Shown: piece after piece, positions 7,205 through 14,033 of the stretch
How positions within the stretch are numbered: the stretch's first letter is position 1
Layout: each line of letters begins with the position of its first letter
Assembly: GCA_964244615.1 (NCBI GenBank)
Contig: CAXTJP010000032.1
Location: 1-25,255 of the forward strand
Length of the DNA stretch: 25,255 nt
Direction: 5' to 3'
From: BOG-908 sp964244615
GTDB lineage: Bacteria; Pseudomonadota; Alphaproteobacteria; Acetobacterales; Acetobacteraceae
Made by a program: the position numbers and the translations under genes
The notes under the pieces: generated by a model
Database searches by the model: none
Told to the model about the DNA's origin: nothing
The model's input: the letters and a program-made list of their open reading frames with translations, nothing else

Positions 7205-8590
7205 TCAGACCGGCTCGGCGGCTTCCCGCAGGGCTGCGTGCACCCTGTCCTCGCGGCGCCACCAGCCCGGCTGGGTCAGCGCCGCATGGGCGAACCGGCC
7301 GTCGCGCGCCAGCGCCTGGATCGCCGCCGCGACGGCCGTGGGGCGTGGCGGGTGGCAGCCGACGTCGTAGGCGCCGGGTTCGTAGCGCCCCCGCCGCTCG
7401 CACAGCAGCGAATCCCAGTCCACCAGGCCGAACAGCGCCCAGGCGGTGACGGCCACGCAATCGGCGCCTTCCGCCCGCACCGCCAGTGCTGCCTCCCACG
7501 CCTCCATCAGCCAGCGTACCGACTCGGCCGGGTCGGCACAGCCGAGATGGACCTCGGTGATCGCCATCGGCCGGCGGTAGCGTTGCCAAACCTCGCGCAG
7601 CCGTGGTTCCCAGCCGGTGGTGCCTGGCGCCAGGCCGGCGCGGACCGCCTCGGTGTCCACGTATTCGAGCTCGCCGTTGCCGCCGCGCAGGCCGCCCGTG
7701 TAGAGCGACAGGCGATGGTCGAGGAAGCGGTCGCTGGTGGCGTAATGGTTCACGCCGATCAGGTCCGGCGCCGCCTCGCCGGTCGCCAGTTCGTCGAGAT
7801 GCGAGGCTGGCACGCCGTGCGTTTCGAGGAAGCCGCGCCACGGATGCGCGCGCGTCAGCCTGCCGCAGAGCAGGTCCAGGCTGAGCCAGCGCCGGTCGTT
7901 CTCGTAGCCCGCCTGGCGGTCGAGCGCACTGGTGGAGAACACCCGCCCGATATCCTCGGTATGGACGAAGCGCGCGTCGGGCACTGCCGCGCGGACCGCC
8001 CGCATGGCGAGCAGCGCCGCGCGGCACTGGTTGACCACCGCACGCAGGAACGCGCCCTCGTCGCGCAGATGCGGGTGCCAATGACCGTATAGGCAGGAGA
8101 AGCGCGCCGTGGTGAGCGGCTCGTTCACCGGCACCCAGGCCCACACGGAGGGATAACGCTGCGCCATTCGCCCGGCGTGGACGGCCAGGCGTTCGGGGAA
8201 CAGCGGGTCCAGCAGGCTGGTCCCGGGCGGCCCGGCGCCGTGATGCAGCAGCCCGGCGATCACCGATATCCCGTGCGCGTGCAGGCTGGACACCTGCCTG
8301 TCATGCCAGCGCCGCGCCGCCTCGTCCGACGGGTCGTTGCGTTCCCAGACGAGCGGGTAGCGCAGCGTCTTCAGCCCGGCGGCGGCCAGCAGGCCGATAT
8401 CGGCCTCGGCGCGGTGGTGGTGCCCGGTCTCGTGCACCTGGTCGCACCAGTCGTCGCCGATGCGGACCACGCTGCACTCCAGCCCGCCCCAGAGCGCCAG
8501 CTCGGGCTGGGCCGGGGGGCAGACGTCTGGCGTCGTGGCGTCGGTCGGCGATGTTTGTCGGGTCACGCAAGCTGATCGCTTACCCGTCAC
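7205..8590 (-). CDS. Family 1-like glycoside hydrolase, stand-alone
   Basis: This 461-residue TIM-barrel enzyme has the two glutamates of clan GH-A: the acid/base in VPVNEPLTTARFSCLYGHWH (E157) and the nucleophile in MAITEVHLGC (E346). Other barrel landmarks are LWGGLECSVVRIGDD, LRYPLVWERNDP, HTEDIGRVFS and IGVNHYATS. From memory, the closest relatives are the family 1 glycosylhydrolase domains found fused to a dTDP-4-dehydrorhamnose reductase-like domain; here the protein ends just after the GWWRR linker and no reductase follows. Substrate is unknown and activity unproven. No signal peptide is seen, so it is probably cytoplasmic. The GTG at 8590 is preceded by GGGGGGAA with good spacing; a GTG at 8566 is the alternative. 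Confidence 0.8.
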   Translation of the reverse strand: MTGKRSACVTRQTSPTDATTPDVCPPAQPELALWGGLECSVVRIGDDWCDQVHETGHHHRAEADIGLLAAAGLKTLRYPLVWERNDPSDEAARRWHDRQVSSLHAHGISVIAGLLHHGAGPPGTSLLDPLFPERLAVHAGRMAQRYPSVWAWVPVNEPLTTARFSCLYGHWHPHLRDEGAFLRAVVNQCRAALLAMRAVRAAVPDARFVHTEDIGRVFSTSALDRQAGYENDRRWLSLDLLCGRLTRAHPWRGFLETHGVPASHLDELATGEAAPDLIGVNHYATSDRFLDHRLSLYTGGLRGGNGELEYVDTEAVRAGLAPGTTGWEPRLREVWQRYRRPMAITEVHLGCADPAESVRWLMEAWEAALAVRAEGADCVAVTAWALFGLVDWDSLLCERRGRYEPGAYDVGCHPPRPTAVAAAIQALARDGRFAHAALTQPGWWRREDRVHAALREAAEPV

Positions 8591-8714
8591 CCAGGTTCCC
8601 CCCCGTATGGACCGGGCGCCGTCCTCTCTGGCAGGGTGTCGGCGTGCACGGCCCGGTGTCGTGCCTACGTCCGCTCCACGCGGACATCTTCTCCCCAAGC
8701 TCAGGAAGATCAGC

Positions 8715-8948
8715 ATGCGAAACACGGTTCTCACCGCCCTGCTGGCCAGCACGGTCGCCCTGCCGGCGCTGGCCCAGGTCGTGTCGCCGGCCGGCCCGGT
8801 GGCCAGCCCCGGCACCAATGCCGCGATTGCCCACCATGATCGCGCCGTGGCGCGCAAGGCGGCCAGGCATGGCAATTATCACAAGGCCGCCAAGGCCGCG
8901 CATGCCGCCGACGCGGCGTCGGCCGACGCCGCGGTGGCGCCGCGCTAG
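8715..8948 (+). CDS. Small secreted Ala/His-rich protein
   Basis: The gene encodes 77 residues starting MRNTVLTALLASTVALPALA, a textbook Sec signal peptide cleaved before QVVSPAG. The mature part of about 57 residues is rich in Ala, His and Lys (AIAHHDRAVARKAARHGNYH, then KAAKAAHAADAA), probably a basic helix in the periplasm. AGGAAG lies 6 bases before the ATG. No family function is known. It diverges from the glycosidase gene across about 125 bases and is followed by a hairpin at 8961-8986. Histidine content might allow metal binding, but that is speculation. Confidence 0.7.
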   Translation: MRNTVLTALLASTVALPALAQVVSPAGPVASPGTNAAIAHHDRAVARKAARHGNYHKAAKAAHAADAASADAAVAPR

Positions 8949-8960
8949 GGGCGGCCAACC

Positions 8961-8986
8961 GGGCGGCAGGCCGGTGCGTGCCGCCC
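8961..8986 (+). terminator. Strong hairpin after the small secreted protein
   Basis: GGGCGGCA (8961-8968) and TGCCGCCC (8979-8986) form a perfect 8-base stem around a 10-base loop, 12 bases after the stop codon. No T-run follows, so it is a G+C-rich terminator or RNA-stabilising hairpin rather than a canonical intrinsic terminator. Confidence 0.5.
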
Positions 8987-9097
8987 CCCACTTCAGTCGA
9001 TATGGACGAGGCATCCGGCGCGGTTCAGGTTCCCGCCGGCGCGGCCCGGGGGCCTCGTACCCGCTCACGCCGCGCCATGGAATAAGGGGATCATCCT

Positions 9098-9682
9098 TTG
9101 GCTGAGACACATCTGCATCCGGCGCTCGACCAAGGCATCAAGCCGGAGGCGACCGGCTTCGCCGGCGGGACGCTCGTCTGCCACTGCACCGACCGCCCGG
9201 TGAAGGTCGCCATCGACAACCAGGTGCTGTTCAACCACGCCTGCGGCTGCACCAAGTGCTGGAAGCCGGAGGGCGCGATCTTCTCGGTCGTCGGCGTGGT
9301 GCCCGAAGGCAAGGTGCGGGTGCTGGAGAACGCCGACAAGCTGCACGTGGTCGATCCCTCGGCCCTGATCCAGCGCACCGCCTGCAAGGCTTGCGGCGTC
9401 CACATGTTCGGGCCGGTCGAACGCGACCATGCCTTCAAGGGCCTGGACTTCATCCATGTCGAGCTGAGCCACGAGACCGGCTGGGCGCCCCCGGGCTTCG
9501 CCGCCTTCGTCTCCTCGGTCATCGAGGGCGGGGTCGCGCCGGACCGCATGGACGGCATACGCGCCCGGATAAAGGAACTGGGGCTGGAATCCTACGACTG
9601 CCTGTCTCCCGCGCTGATGGACATGCTGGCCAAGTTCACCTTCGACAAGTCCCAGGCAAACTCGGACGCCGCTCCCGTCTGA
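9098..9682 (+). CDS. gfa: S-(hydroxymethyl)glutathione synthase, formaldehyde-activating enzyme
   Basis: This 194-residue Gfa-family protein would speed the condensation of formaldehyde with glutathione, feeding glutathione-dependent formaldehyde oxidation. The zinc-binding cysteine pattern is complete: C28 and C30 (LVCHCTD), C49, C51 and C54 (HACGCTKCWKPEGA), and C96 and C99 (CKACGVHMFG). The C-terminal GFAAFVSSVIEGG and DCLSPALMDM stretches match the true Gfa subgroup rather than general DUF636 proteins, and the length is typical. The start is an unusual TTG at 9098, supported by AAGGGGA 6 bases upstream; no ATG is available nearby. No formaldehyde dehydrogenase lies beside it, although a zinc alcohol dehydrogenase of a different class is 9 kb away. 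Confidence 0.92.
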   Translation: MAETHLHPALDQGIKPEATGFAGGTLVCHCTDRPVKVAIDNQVLFNHACGCTKCWKPEGAIFSVVGVVPEGKVRVLENADKLHVVDPSALIQRTACKACGVHMFGPVERDHAFKGLDFIHVELSHETGWAPPGFAAFVSSVIEGGVAPDRMDGIRARIKELGLESYDCLSPALMDMLAKFTFDKSQANSDAAPV

Positions 9683-9692
9683 CCTTGCGCCC

Positions 9693-9926
9693 ATGCCGCC
9701 CCGGGTCCAGATCGGCTGGATGATCACCCGGGGCGACATTCTCTGGCTGGGCATCTCGTCCGGGGTCACCGGCGGGATGGTCGGCGGCCTGATGCTGGGC
9801 ATCGGCATGTCGCTGGCCGTGCACGGCCAGCCCTGGGGCTTCCTGCTGATCGTGCCCGGGGCGCCCGCTTCGGGGCTGATCGGGTGGCTGCTGTCGCGTC
9901 GACTGGCGCGGCAGCTGCCCGGGTGA
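9693..9926 (+). CDS. Small two-helix membrane protein
   Basis: The 77-residue protein has two hydrophobic segments. The first is near residues 17-42 (ILWLGISSGVTGGMVGGLML and onward) and Gly-rich; the second is near 48-67 (WGFLLIVPGAPASGLIGWLL). It ends in a basic tail SRRLARQLPG. It was not recognised as a named family. It starts 10 bases after gfa, and its stop overlaps the start of the next gene as GTGA, so all three are probably one transcript. The ATG at 9693 is assigned; one at residue 10 is a possible alternative. Confidence 0.6.
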   Translation: MPPRVQIGWMITRGDILWLGISSGVTGGMVGGLMLGIGMSLAVHGQPWGFLLIVPGAPASGLIGWLLSRRLARQLPG

Positions 9927-11122
9927 GCGTGGCGGCAGCCCCGCCGGACGCCGCTCTCCACCGAAGCCTCTGCACCGATTGCGGGGTGTCGCGGACCGCC
10001 GAGCCAAAAAGATGCGGCACCGCGTGCCAGTTCATCAAGCCGGACTACCCGGCGCTCGAAGCGCAGGTGCACGGCCGGGCGCGCGACGCCGACCGGCCGG
10101 ACGAGCTGCATTTCGGCCCCTTCCGCCGCATGCTGCGCGCCCGCCTGGCGCCGGCGCTGCCCGGCGCGCAATGGACCGGCATCACCACGCGCATCGCCGA
10201 GCGGCTGCTGCGCAACGGCGCGGTGGACGCCGTGCTGACCATGGCGCCGCACGCGGACGACCGCTGGCGCCCGCGGCCCGTCCTCGTCACCAACCCCGAC
10301 GACCTGGCCGCCTGCCGCGGCATGCGCATGGGCTACGCACCGCTGCTCTCGCTGTTGGAACCGGCGCGTGACGCGGGCCACCGCCGCCTCGCGATCATCG
10401 GCATCCCCTGCCAGGTCTATGCCCTGCGCGCGCTGGAACGCAGCTTGGGCTTCGACCGGCTGTACGTGATCGGCACGCCGTGCAGCGACAACACCACCAC
10501 CGAACGCTTCCACGACTTCCTGGCCCTGCTCGCCGAAGACCCCGCCACCATCACCTATCTCGAGTTCCGCACCGACTACCACGTCGAGCTGCGCTTCACC
10601 GACGGCCGCGTGAAGGCCATCCCCTTCCTCAAGCTGCCGCTGTCCAAACTGCCGCCCGACTTCTTCCCGCTGACCTGCCGAACCTGCGTCGACTACACCA
10701 ACGTGCTGGCCGACCTCACCGTGGGCTACATGGGCGGCGCCGGCGACCAATGGCTGCTGGTCCGCAACGAACGCGGCGAGGAGATGGTTGCGGCGCTTGG
10801 TGACGAACTCCACACGAGCAAGCTGACCAGCGCCGGCCGACGACGCTCCGCGGTGGCGGGCTTCCTGAGGAACGTCGAGCGGGCGGCGGGCGGCCTGCCG
10901 ACGCGCGCCATGCCCGACTGGCTGCGCCCGATCGTCGGCTGGCTGATGCCGCGCATCGGCCCGCGGGGCTTGGAATTCGCCCGTGCCCGGGTGGAGATGA
11001 AGGCGGCGGAGACGGTGCTGCATTTGCGGCGGGAGCACCCGGCGCGGATGAAGACCATGGTGCCGGCGCATGTCTGGAGACTGGTGGAGGCGTATGGCCT
11101 GACGCGACGCACCGGCGAGTGA
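9923..11122 (+). CDS. bciB: FrhB/BciB-type iron-sulfur flavoprotein, probable 3,8-divinyl (proto)chlorophyllide 8-vinyl reductase
   Basis: The 399-residue protein belongs to the coenzyme F420 hydrogenase/dehydrogenase beta-subunit superfamily. The order of motifs follows BciB closely: a cysteine cluster C17-x-x-C20 and C31/C35 (LCTDCG, KRCGTACQFI), ALEAQVHGRARD, DELHFGPFRRM, GAQWTGITTRIAERLL, IIGIPCQVYALRALE, VIGTPCSDNTTTERF, CRTCVDYTNVLADLTVGYMG and WLLVRNERGEEM. BciB uses FAD and two [4Fe-4S] clusters to reduce the 8-vinyl group in chlorophyll or bacteriochlorophyll synthesis with ferredoxin. The GTG at 9923 overlaps the previous stop (GTGA) and begins just before the first cysteine motif. 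No other pigment gene is in the window, so another member of the superfamily with a different substrate remains possible. Superfamily is firm; the BciB assignment is from remembered motif order. Confidence 0.7.
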   Translation: MSVAAAPPDAALHRSLCTDCGVSRTAEPKRCGTACQFIKPDYPALEAQVHGRARDADRPDELHFGPFRRMLRARLAPALPGAQWTGITTRIAERLLRNGAVDAVLTMAPHADDRWRPRPVLVTNPDDLAACRGMRMGYAPLLSLLEPARDAGHRRLAIIGIPCQVYALRALERSLGFDRLYVIGTPCSDNTTTERFHDFLALLAEDPATITYLEFRTDYHVELRFTDGRVKAIPFLKLPLSKLPPDFFPLTCRTCVDYTNVLADLTVGYMGGAGDQWLLVRNERGEEMVAALGDELHTSKLTSAGRRRSAVAGFLRNVERAAGGLPTRAMPDWLRPIVGWLMPRIGPRGLEFARARVEMKAAETVLHLRREHPARMKTMVPAHVWRLVEAYGLTRRTGE

Positions 11123-11133
11123 CGGGCGGCAGC

Positions 11134-11514
11134 CTACCAGACGGTCGGCACGCCGTACTCCGCGAAGATCGCATCGCAGGTGATGATCGTCAGACCGGCG
11201 CGCAGGGCCGTGCCGATCAGCATCCTGTCCGTCGGGTCCTTGTGGAGCGGCGGCAGCGCGGACGACAGCTCGGCGTCCCGCGCCTGGAACGGCTCGGTGC
11301 GGAACCCGATCGCGAGCAGGTGCCGGATGAAGCTGCCGTCCTCGGTCGGCAGGAGCGGAAGTTTGCCGAGGCGGGCCTTGTGGGTCAGTTCCCACACCGT
11401 GACCGGCGAAACGAAGGGTCCGGCCCGCATCGCCGTCCTGCCAAGATCGGTCATGTCTTTGGCGCCGGCGCCCAGGAACGCCAGCAAGGCGCAGGCATCG
11501 GCCAAATGGCTCAA
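11134..11514 (-). CDS. VapC-like PIN-domain toxin
   Basis: This 126-residue PIN-domain ribonuclease contains the acidic metal-binding residues: D6 (HLADACALLAFL), E42 (VSPVTVWELTHKARLGKL), D93/D96 (DPTDRMLIGTALRAGL) and D114 (TIITCDAIFAEYGVPTVW). Toxins of this family cleave RNA, often tRNA, when the partner antitoxin is degraded. The gene begins with a TTG at 11514 that overlaps the antitoxin stop (TTGA), indicating translational coupling, which would keep toxin below antitoxin. Length and domain end (GVPTVW) are typical, so it looks intact. The gene pair follows trmJ on the same strand but has its own control region. Confidence 0.88.
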   Translation of the reverse strand: MSHLADACALLAFLGAGAKDMTDLGRTAMRAGPFVSPVTVWELTHKARLGKLPLLPTEDGSFIRHLLAIGFRTEPFQARDAELSSALPPLHKDPTDRMLIGTALRAGLTIITCDAIFAEYGVPTVW

Positions 11515-11765
11515 ACGGGCCAGCCTTCCGCGGCGACCTCCTCGTCGGTCCGCAACGGTGCCAGCGCGGCCGCGTCGAACGTGTAGTTCGCCCAGCCCGG
11601 CTTCGACCGCCAGGCCCCTGGTTCCGGCGACGTGGAGGACGCCACCGCGACCAGCCTCGCAACCGGCACGCCCTGGCGCGCGATCACGATGTCCTCACCC
11701 CGCTCAGCGTCGGCCAGCAATTGCGACAGGTGGGTCTTGGCATGATGCACGTTGACAATTTTCAC
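11511..11765 (-). CDS. Phd/YefM-type antitoxin partner of the PIN toxin
   Basis: The 84-residue protein begins VKIVNVHHAKTHLSQLLADA, then ERGEDIVIARQGVPVARLV, the Phd/YefM DNA-binding fold (compare the common pattern of NVxxAKTxLSxLL, GExxxIxRxGxPVAxL). The C-terminal part (PGWANYTFDAAALAPLRTDE) is the likely toxin-binding tail and resembles other Phd-type partners of VapC toxins. The start is GTG at 11765, supported by GTGAGGC 4-6 bases upstream. It should neutralise the PIN toxin and repress its own promoter, presumably through the palindromes at 11777-11812. Confidence 0.88.
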   Translation of the reverse strand: MKIVNVHHAKTHLSQLLADAERGEDIVIARQGVPVARLVAVASSTSPEPGAWRSKPGWANYTFDAAALAPLRTDEEVAAEGWPV

Positions 11766-11776
11766 GGCTGCCTCAC

Positions 11777-11812
11777 CTAGCTAAGTAGTTAGCTAGTTTC
11801 TCGGTCGAGAAA
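11777..11812 (-). promoter_or_regulatory. Two abutting perfect palindromes with a -35-like box, probable toxin-antitoxin operator
   Basis: CTAGCTAA (11777-11784) and TTAGCTAG (11789-11796) form a perfect 8-base inverted repeat with a GTAG centre. Directly adjoining it, TTTCTCG (11797-11803) and CGAGAAA (11806-11812) form a second, with a GT centre. Reading toward the antitoxin, TTGACT (complement of 11813-11818) is a good -35 box overlapping the trmJ stop, with the expected -10 region inside the first palindrome. Repressor binding there would block the promoter. The palindromes could alternatively act as an RNA hairpin ending trmJ transcripts. Confidence 0.65.
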
Positions 11813-11814
11813 AG

Positions 11815-12627
11815 TCAAGCTTGGTTTTCCTCATCGAGCATGCCCGTCTCCAGCCGCCCGCGCTGCCGGCGGCCGATGGCCAGTTCCGTGACCACGCCGT
11901 GCAGCGTGCGCAGCTCCTGCTCTGTTATCTCCCCGCGCTGGAACAAATGGCGCAGGTTGCGCACCATGCCAGGGCGTTTCGGCGCGTTGCGCAGGAAGCC
12001 GCACGCATCCAGCTGGTCGATCAGGTGGGTGAGGAAATTGTCCAGACGGCCCTTGGTGGCGACCACGGTCTCGTTCGTCATCAGCACGTGCGGCGGCGTG
12101 TCGTCGTCGGACTGCCACCACTCGTAGGCCATCACCATCACCGCCTGCGACAAGTTCAGCGAGGTGAAGGCGGGGTTCATCGGGTAGCGGACCAGCGCGT
12201 CGGCCTGCGCCATGTCGTCGTTGTCGAGCCCGGCGCGTTCGGGGCCGAACAGCAGCCCGCAGCGCAGCTCGCGCCGGCAGACCTCGCGCAACTCGGCGAC
12301 AGCACCGCGCGGGGTCAGCACCGGCTTGACGACGTGACGCGGCCGCGGACAGGTCGCGAACACGTGGTGCAGGTCGGCCACCGCCTCGGCCACCGTCTCG
12401 TGCACCGTGCACGCCTCCAGCAGCCGTTGCGCGCCCGATGCGGTGCGCCACGCCCGCTCCTGCGGCCAGCCGTCGCGCGGGGCGACCAGGCGCAGATGGA
12501 ACAGCCCGCCATTGGCCATGGCGCGCGCCACCGCACCGATGTTGTCGGCCAGTTGCGGGCGCACCAGGATCACCACGGGGCTGCGGCCGATCGGGTGCAG
12601 GTCGGCGCCCCCATCCTTGCCGGTCAT
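11815..12627 (-). CDS. trmJ: tRNA (cytidine/uridine-32 2'-O)-methyltransferase TrmJ-like
   Basis: This 270-residue SPOUT methyltransferase methylates the ribose of nucleotide 32 in tRNA anticodon loops in the best-studied homologues. The N-terminal VVILVRPQLADNIGAVARAM (18-37) is SPOUT motif 1, LLFGPERAGLDNDD (125-138) motif 2, and SLNLSQAVMVMAYE (156-169) motif 3. These together shape the knotted S-adenosylmethionine site. The C-terminal helical region (about 190-270) is the usual TrmJ extension. The ATG at 12627 lies 13 bases after the cysS stop with AGGGA between, indicating cotranscription. Other TrmH-group enzymes with similar motifs are possible, so the exact target is less sure than the family. 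Confidence 0.85.
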   Translation of the reverse strand: MTGKDGGADLHPIGRSPVVILVRPQLADNIGAVARAMANGGLFHLRLVAPRDGWPQERAWRTASGAQRLLEACTVHETVAEAVADLHHVFATCPRPRHVVKPVLTPRGAVAELREVCRRELRCGLLFGPERAGLDNDDMAQADALVRYPMNPAFTSLNLSQAVMVMAYEWWQSDDDTPPHVLMTNETVVATKGRLDNFLTHLIDQLDACGFLRNAPKRPGMVRNLRHLFQRGEITEQELRTLHGVVTELAIGRRQRGRLETGMLDEENQA

Positions 12628-12640
12628 GCGTCCCTGTCGG

Positions 12641-13981
12641 TCATGCGCGGCGCCAGGTGGTGCCGGCGGCGGAGTCCTCCAGCACCACGCCCTGCTCGGC
12701 CAGGTCGCGCCGGATCGCGTCGGCGCGCGCGAAGTCGCGGGCGGCGCGGGCCGCCAGCCGCTCGGCGATGGCCGCTTCGATGGCGGCGTCGGACCCGCCC
12801 TGGAACCAGGCCGACGGTGCGTCCTGCAACAGGCCCAGCAACCCGCCCGCCGCGCGCAGGCCCGAGGACGCGACGGCGTCACCCGCCATCGCCGCGTCGG
12901 CCAGAACACGCATCGCCGCAATCGCGCCAGGCGTGTTCAGGTCGTCGCACAGCGCGCCCAGAACCGTGTCCGGCACGCAAGCCTGTGTCACCGGCGGCGT
13001 GCGGTCCAGCGCACGGTAGAAGCGGTCGAGTTCGTGACGCGCCTCGGCCAGCCCGGCATCGGAGAAATCCAGCGGCGCGCGATACTGCGTGCGCAGGATC
13101 AGCAGCCGCACCGCCTCGGCCGGCGCACGCGCCAGCACCTCGCGCAACGTGAAGAAATTGCCGAGGCTCTTGGACATCTTCGTGCCGTTGACCTGCAACA
13201 TCCCGTTGTGCAGCCATACTTGCGCGAACCCGCTGCCGGGAAACGCGCAGCAGCTCTGCGCGCGTTCGTTCTCGTGGTGCGGGAACAGCAGGTCCGCGCC
13301 ACCGCCATGGATGTCGAAACTCTCGCCCAGGTAGCGCCATGCCATGGCACTGCATTCGATGTGCCAGCCGGGACGGCCGCGCCCCCACGGGCTGTCCCAT
13401 CCCGGCAGCTCGGGCGTGGACGGCTTCCACAGCACGAAGTCGCCGGGATCGCGCTTGTAGGACGCGACCTCCACCCGGGCACCGGCCAGCAGCTCGTCCG
13501 CGCTGCGACCCGACAGCGCGCCGTAGGACGGGTAGCCCGCCACGGAGAACAACACGTGGCCGTGGGCAGCGTAGGCGTGGCCGCTCGCGACCAGGCGCTC
13601 GATCAGCGCGACCATGTCCGGCACGTGCGCGGTGGCGCGTGGCTCGATGTCGGGCGGCAGGTTGCCGATCGCCGCCATGTCGGCGTGGTACTCGGCGGTC
13701 GTGCGCGCCGTCAGCGCGTCGATCGGTTCGCCGTTCTCCTGCGCGCGCGCCGCGATCTTATCGTCCACGTCTGTGATGTTGCGGACGTAGGTGACGCGCG
13801 GGAAGGCATGACGCAGCAGCCGCACCACCACGTCGAACACCACGTTGGAGCGCAGGTTGCCCAGATGCGGCAGGTCGTACACGGTCGGCCCGCAGACGTA
13901 GATGCGCACGTGGGCGGGATCGGCGGGCACGAAGACCTCGCGCTGCCGGGTGCGGGTGTTGTGGAAGACCAGGTCGGGCAT
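12641..13981 (-). CDS. cysS: Cysteinyl-tRNA synthetase
   Basis: This 446-residue class I aminoacyl-tRNA synthetase charges tRNA-Cys in the cytoplasm. The HIGH-type motif is HLGN (39-42) after YVCGPTVYDLP. The active-site zinc ligands are C30, C210 (GWHIECSAMA), H235 and E239 (FPHHENERAQS). KMSKSLGNF (268-276) is the second signature. Length matches the family. The start at 13981 gives the normal N-terminus MPDLVFHNTRTRQREVFVP; an ATG at 14029 would add 16 residues and overlap the ABC gene's end region, which is unusual for the family. It lies between the ABC exporter and trmJ in a tight minus-strand run. Confidence 0.96.
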   Translation of the reverse strand: MPDLVFHNTRTRQREVFVPADPAHVRIYVCGPTVYDLPHLGNLRSNVVFDVVVRLLRHAFPRVTYVRNITDVDDKIAARAQENGEPIDALTARTTAEYHADMAAIGNLPPDIEPRATAHVPDMVALIERLVASGHAYAAHGHVLFSVAGYPSYGALSGRSADELLAGARVEVASYKRDPGDFVLWKPSTPELPGWDSPWGRGRPGWHIECSAMAWRYLGESFDIHGGGADLLFPHHENERAQSCCAFPGSGFAQVWLHNGMLQVNGTKMSKSLGNFFTLREVLARAPAEAVRLLILRTQYRAPLDFSDAGLAEARHELDRFYRALDRTPPVTQACVPDTVLGALCDDLNTPGAIAAMRVLADAAMAGDAVASSGLRAAGGLLGLLQDAPSAWFQGGSDAAIEAAIAERLAARAARDFARADAIRRDLAEQGVVLEDSAAGTTWRRA

Positions 13982-14033
13982 GACGCGCGGTTGTGCGGAA
14001 AATCCGGCATCGGTGCAATCGTCAGGCATCCGA

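Noticed and set aside
5769..7370. A 533-codon plus-strand frame
   Set aside because: It is antisense to the substrate-binding protein and glycosidase and rich in His/Arg/Gly without any domain pattern.
5505..8144. Apparent 879-residue fusion of the substrate-binding protein with an upstream domain
   Set aside because: The upstream 330 residues are an out-of-frame reading of the glycosidase gene; the signal-like start at 7136 marks the real beginning.
9065..11662. An 865-codon minus-strand frame opposite gfa and the BciB-like gene
   Set aside because: No recognisable domain; it lies antisense to two well-supported genes and reflects scarcity of stop codons in G+C-rich DNA.
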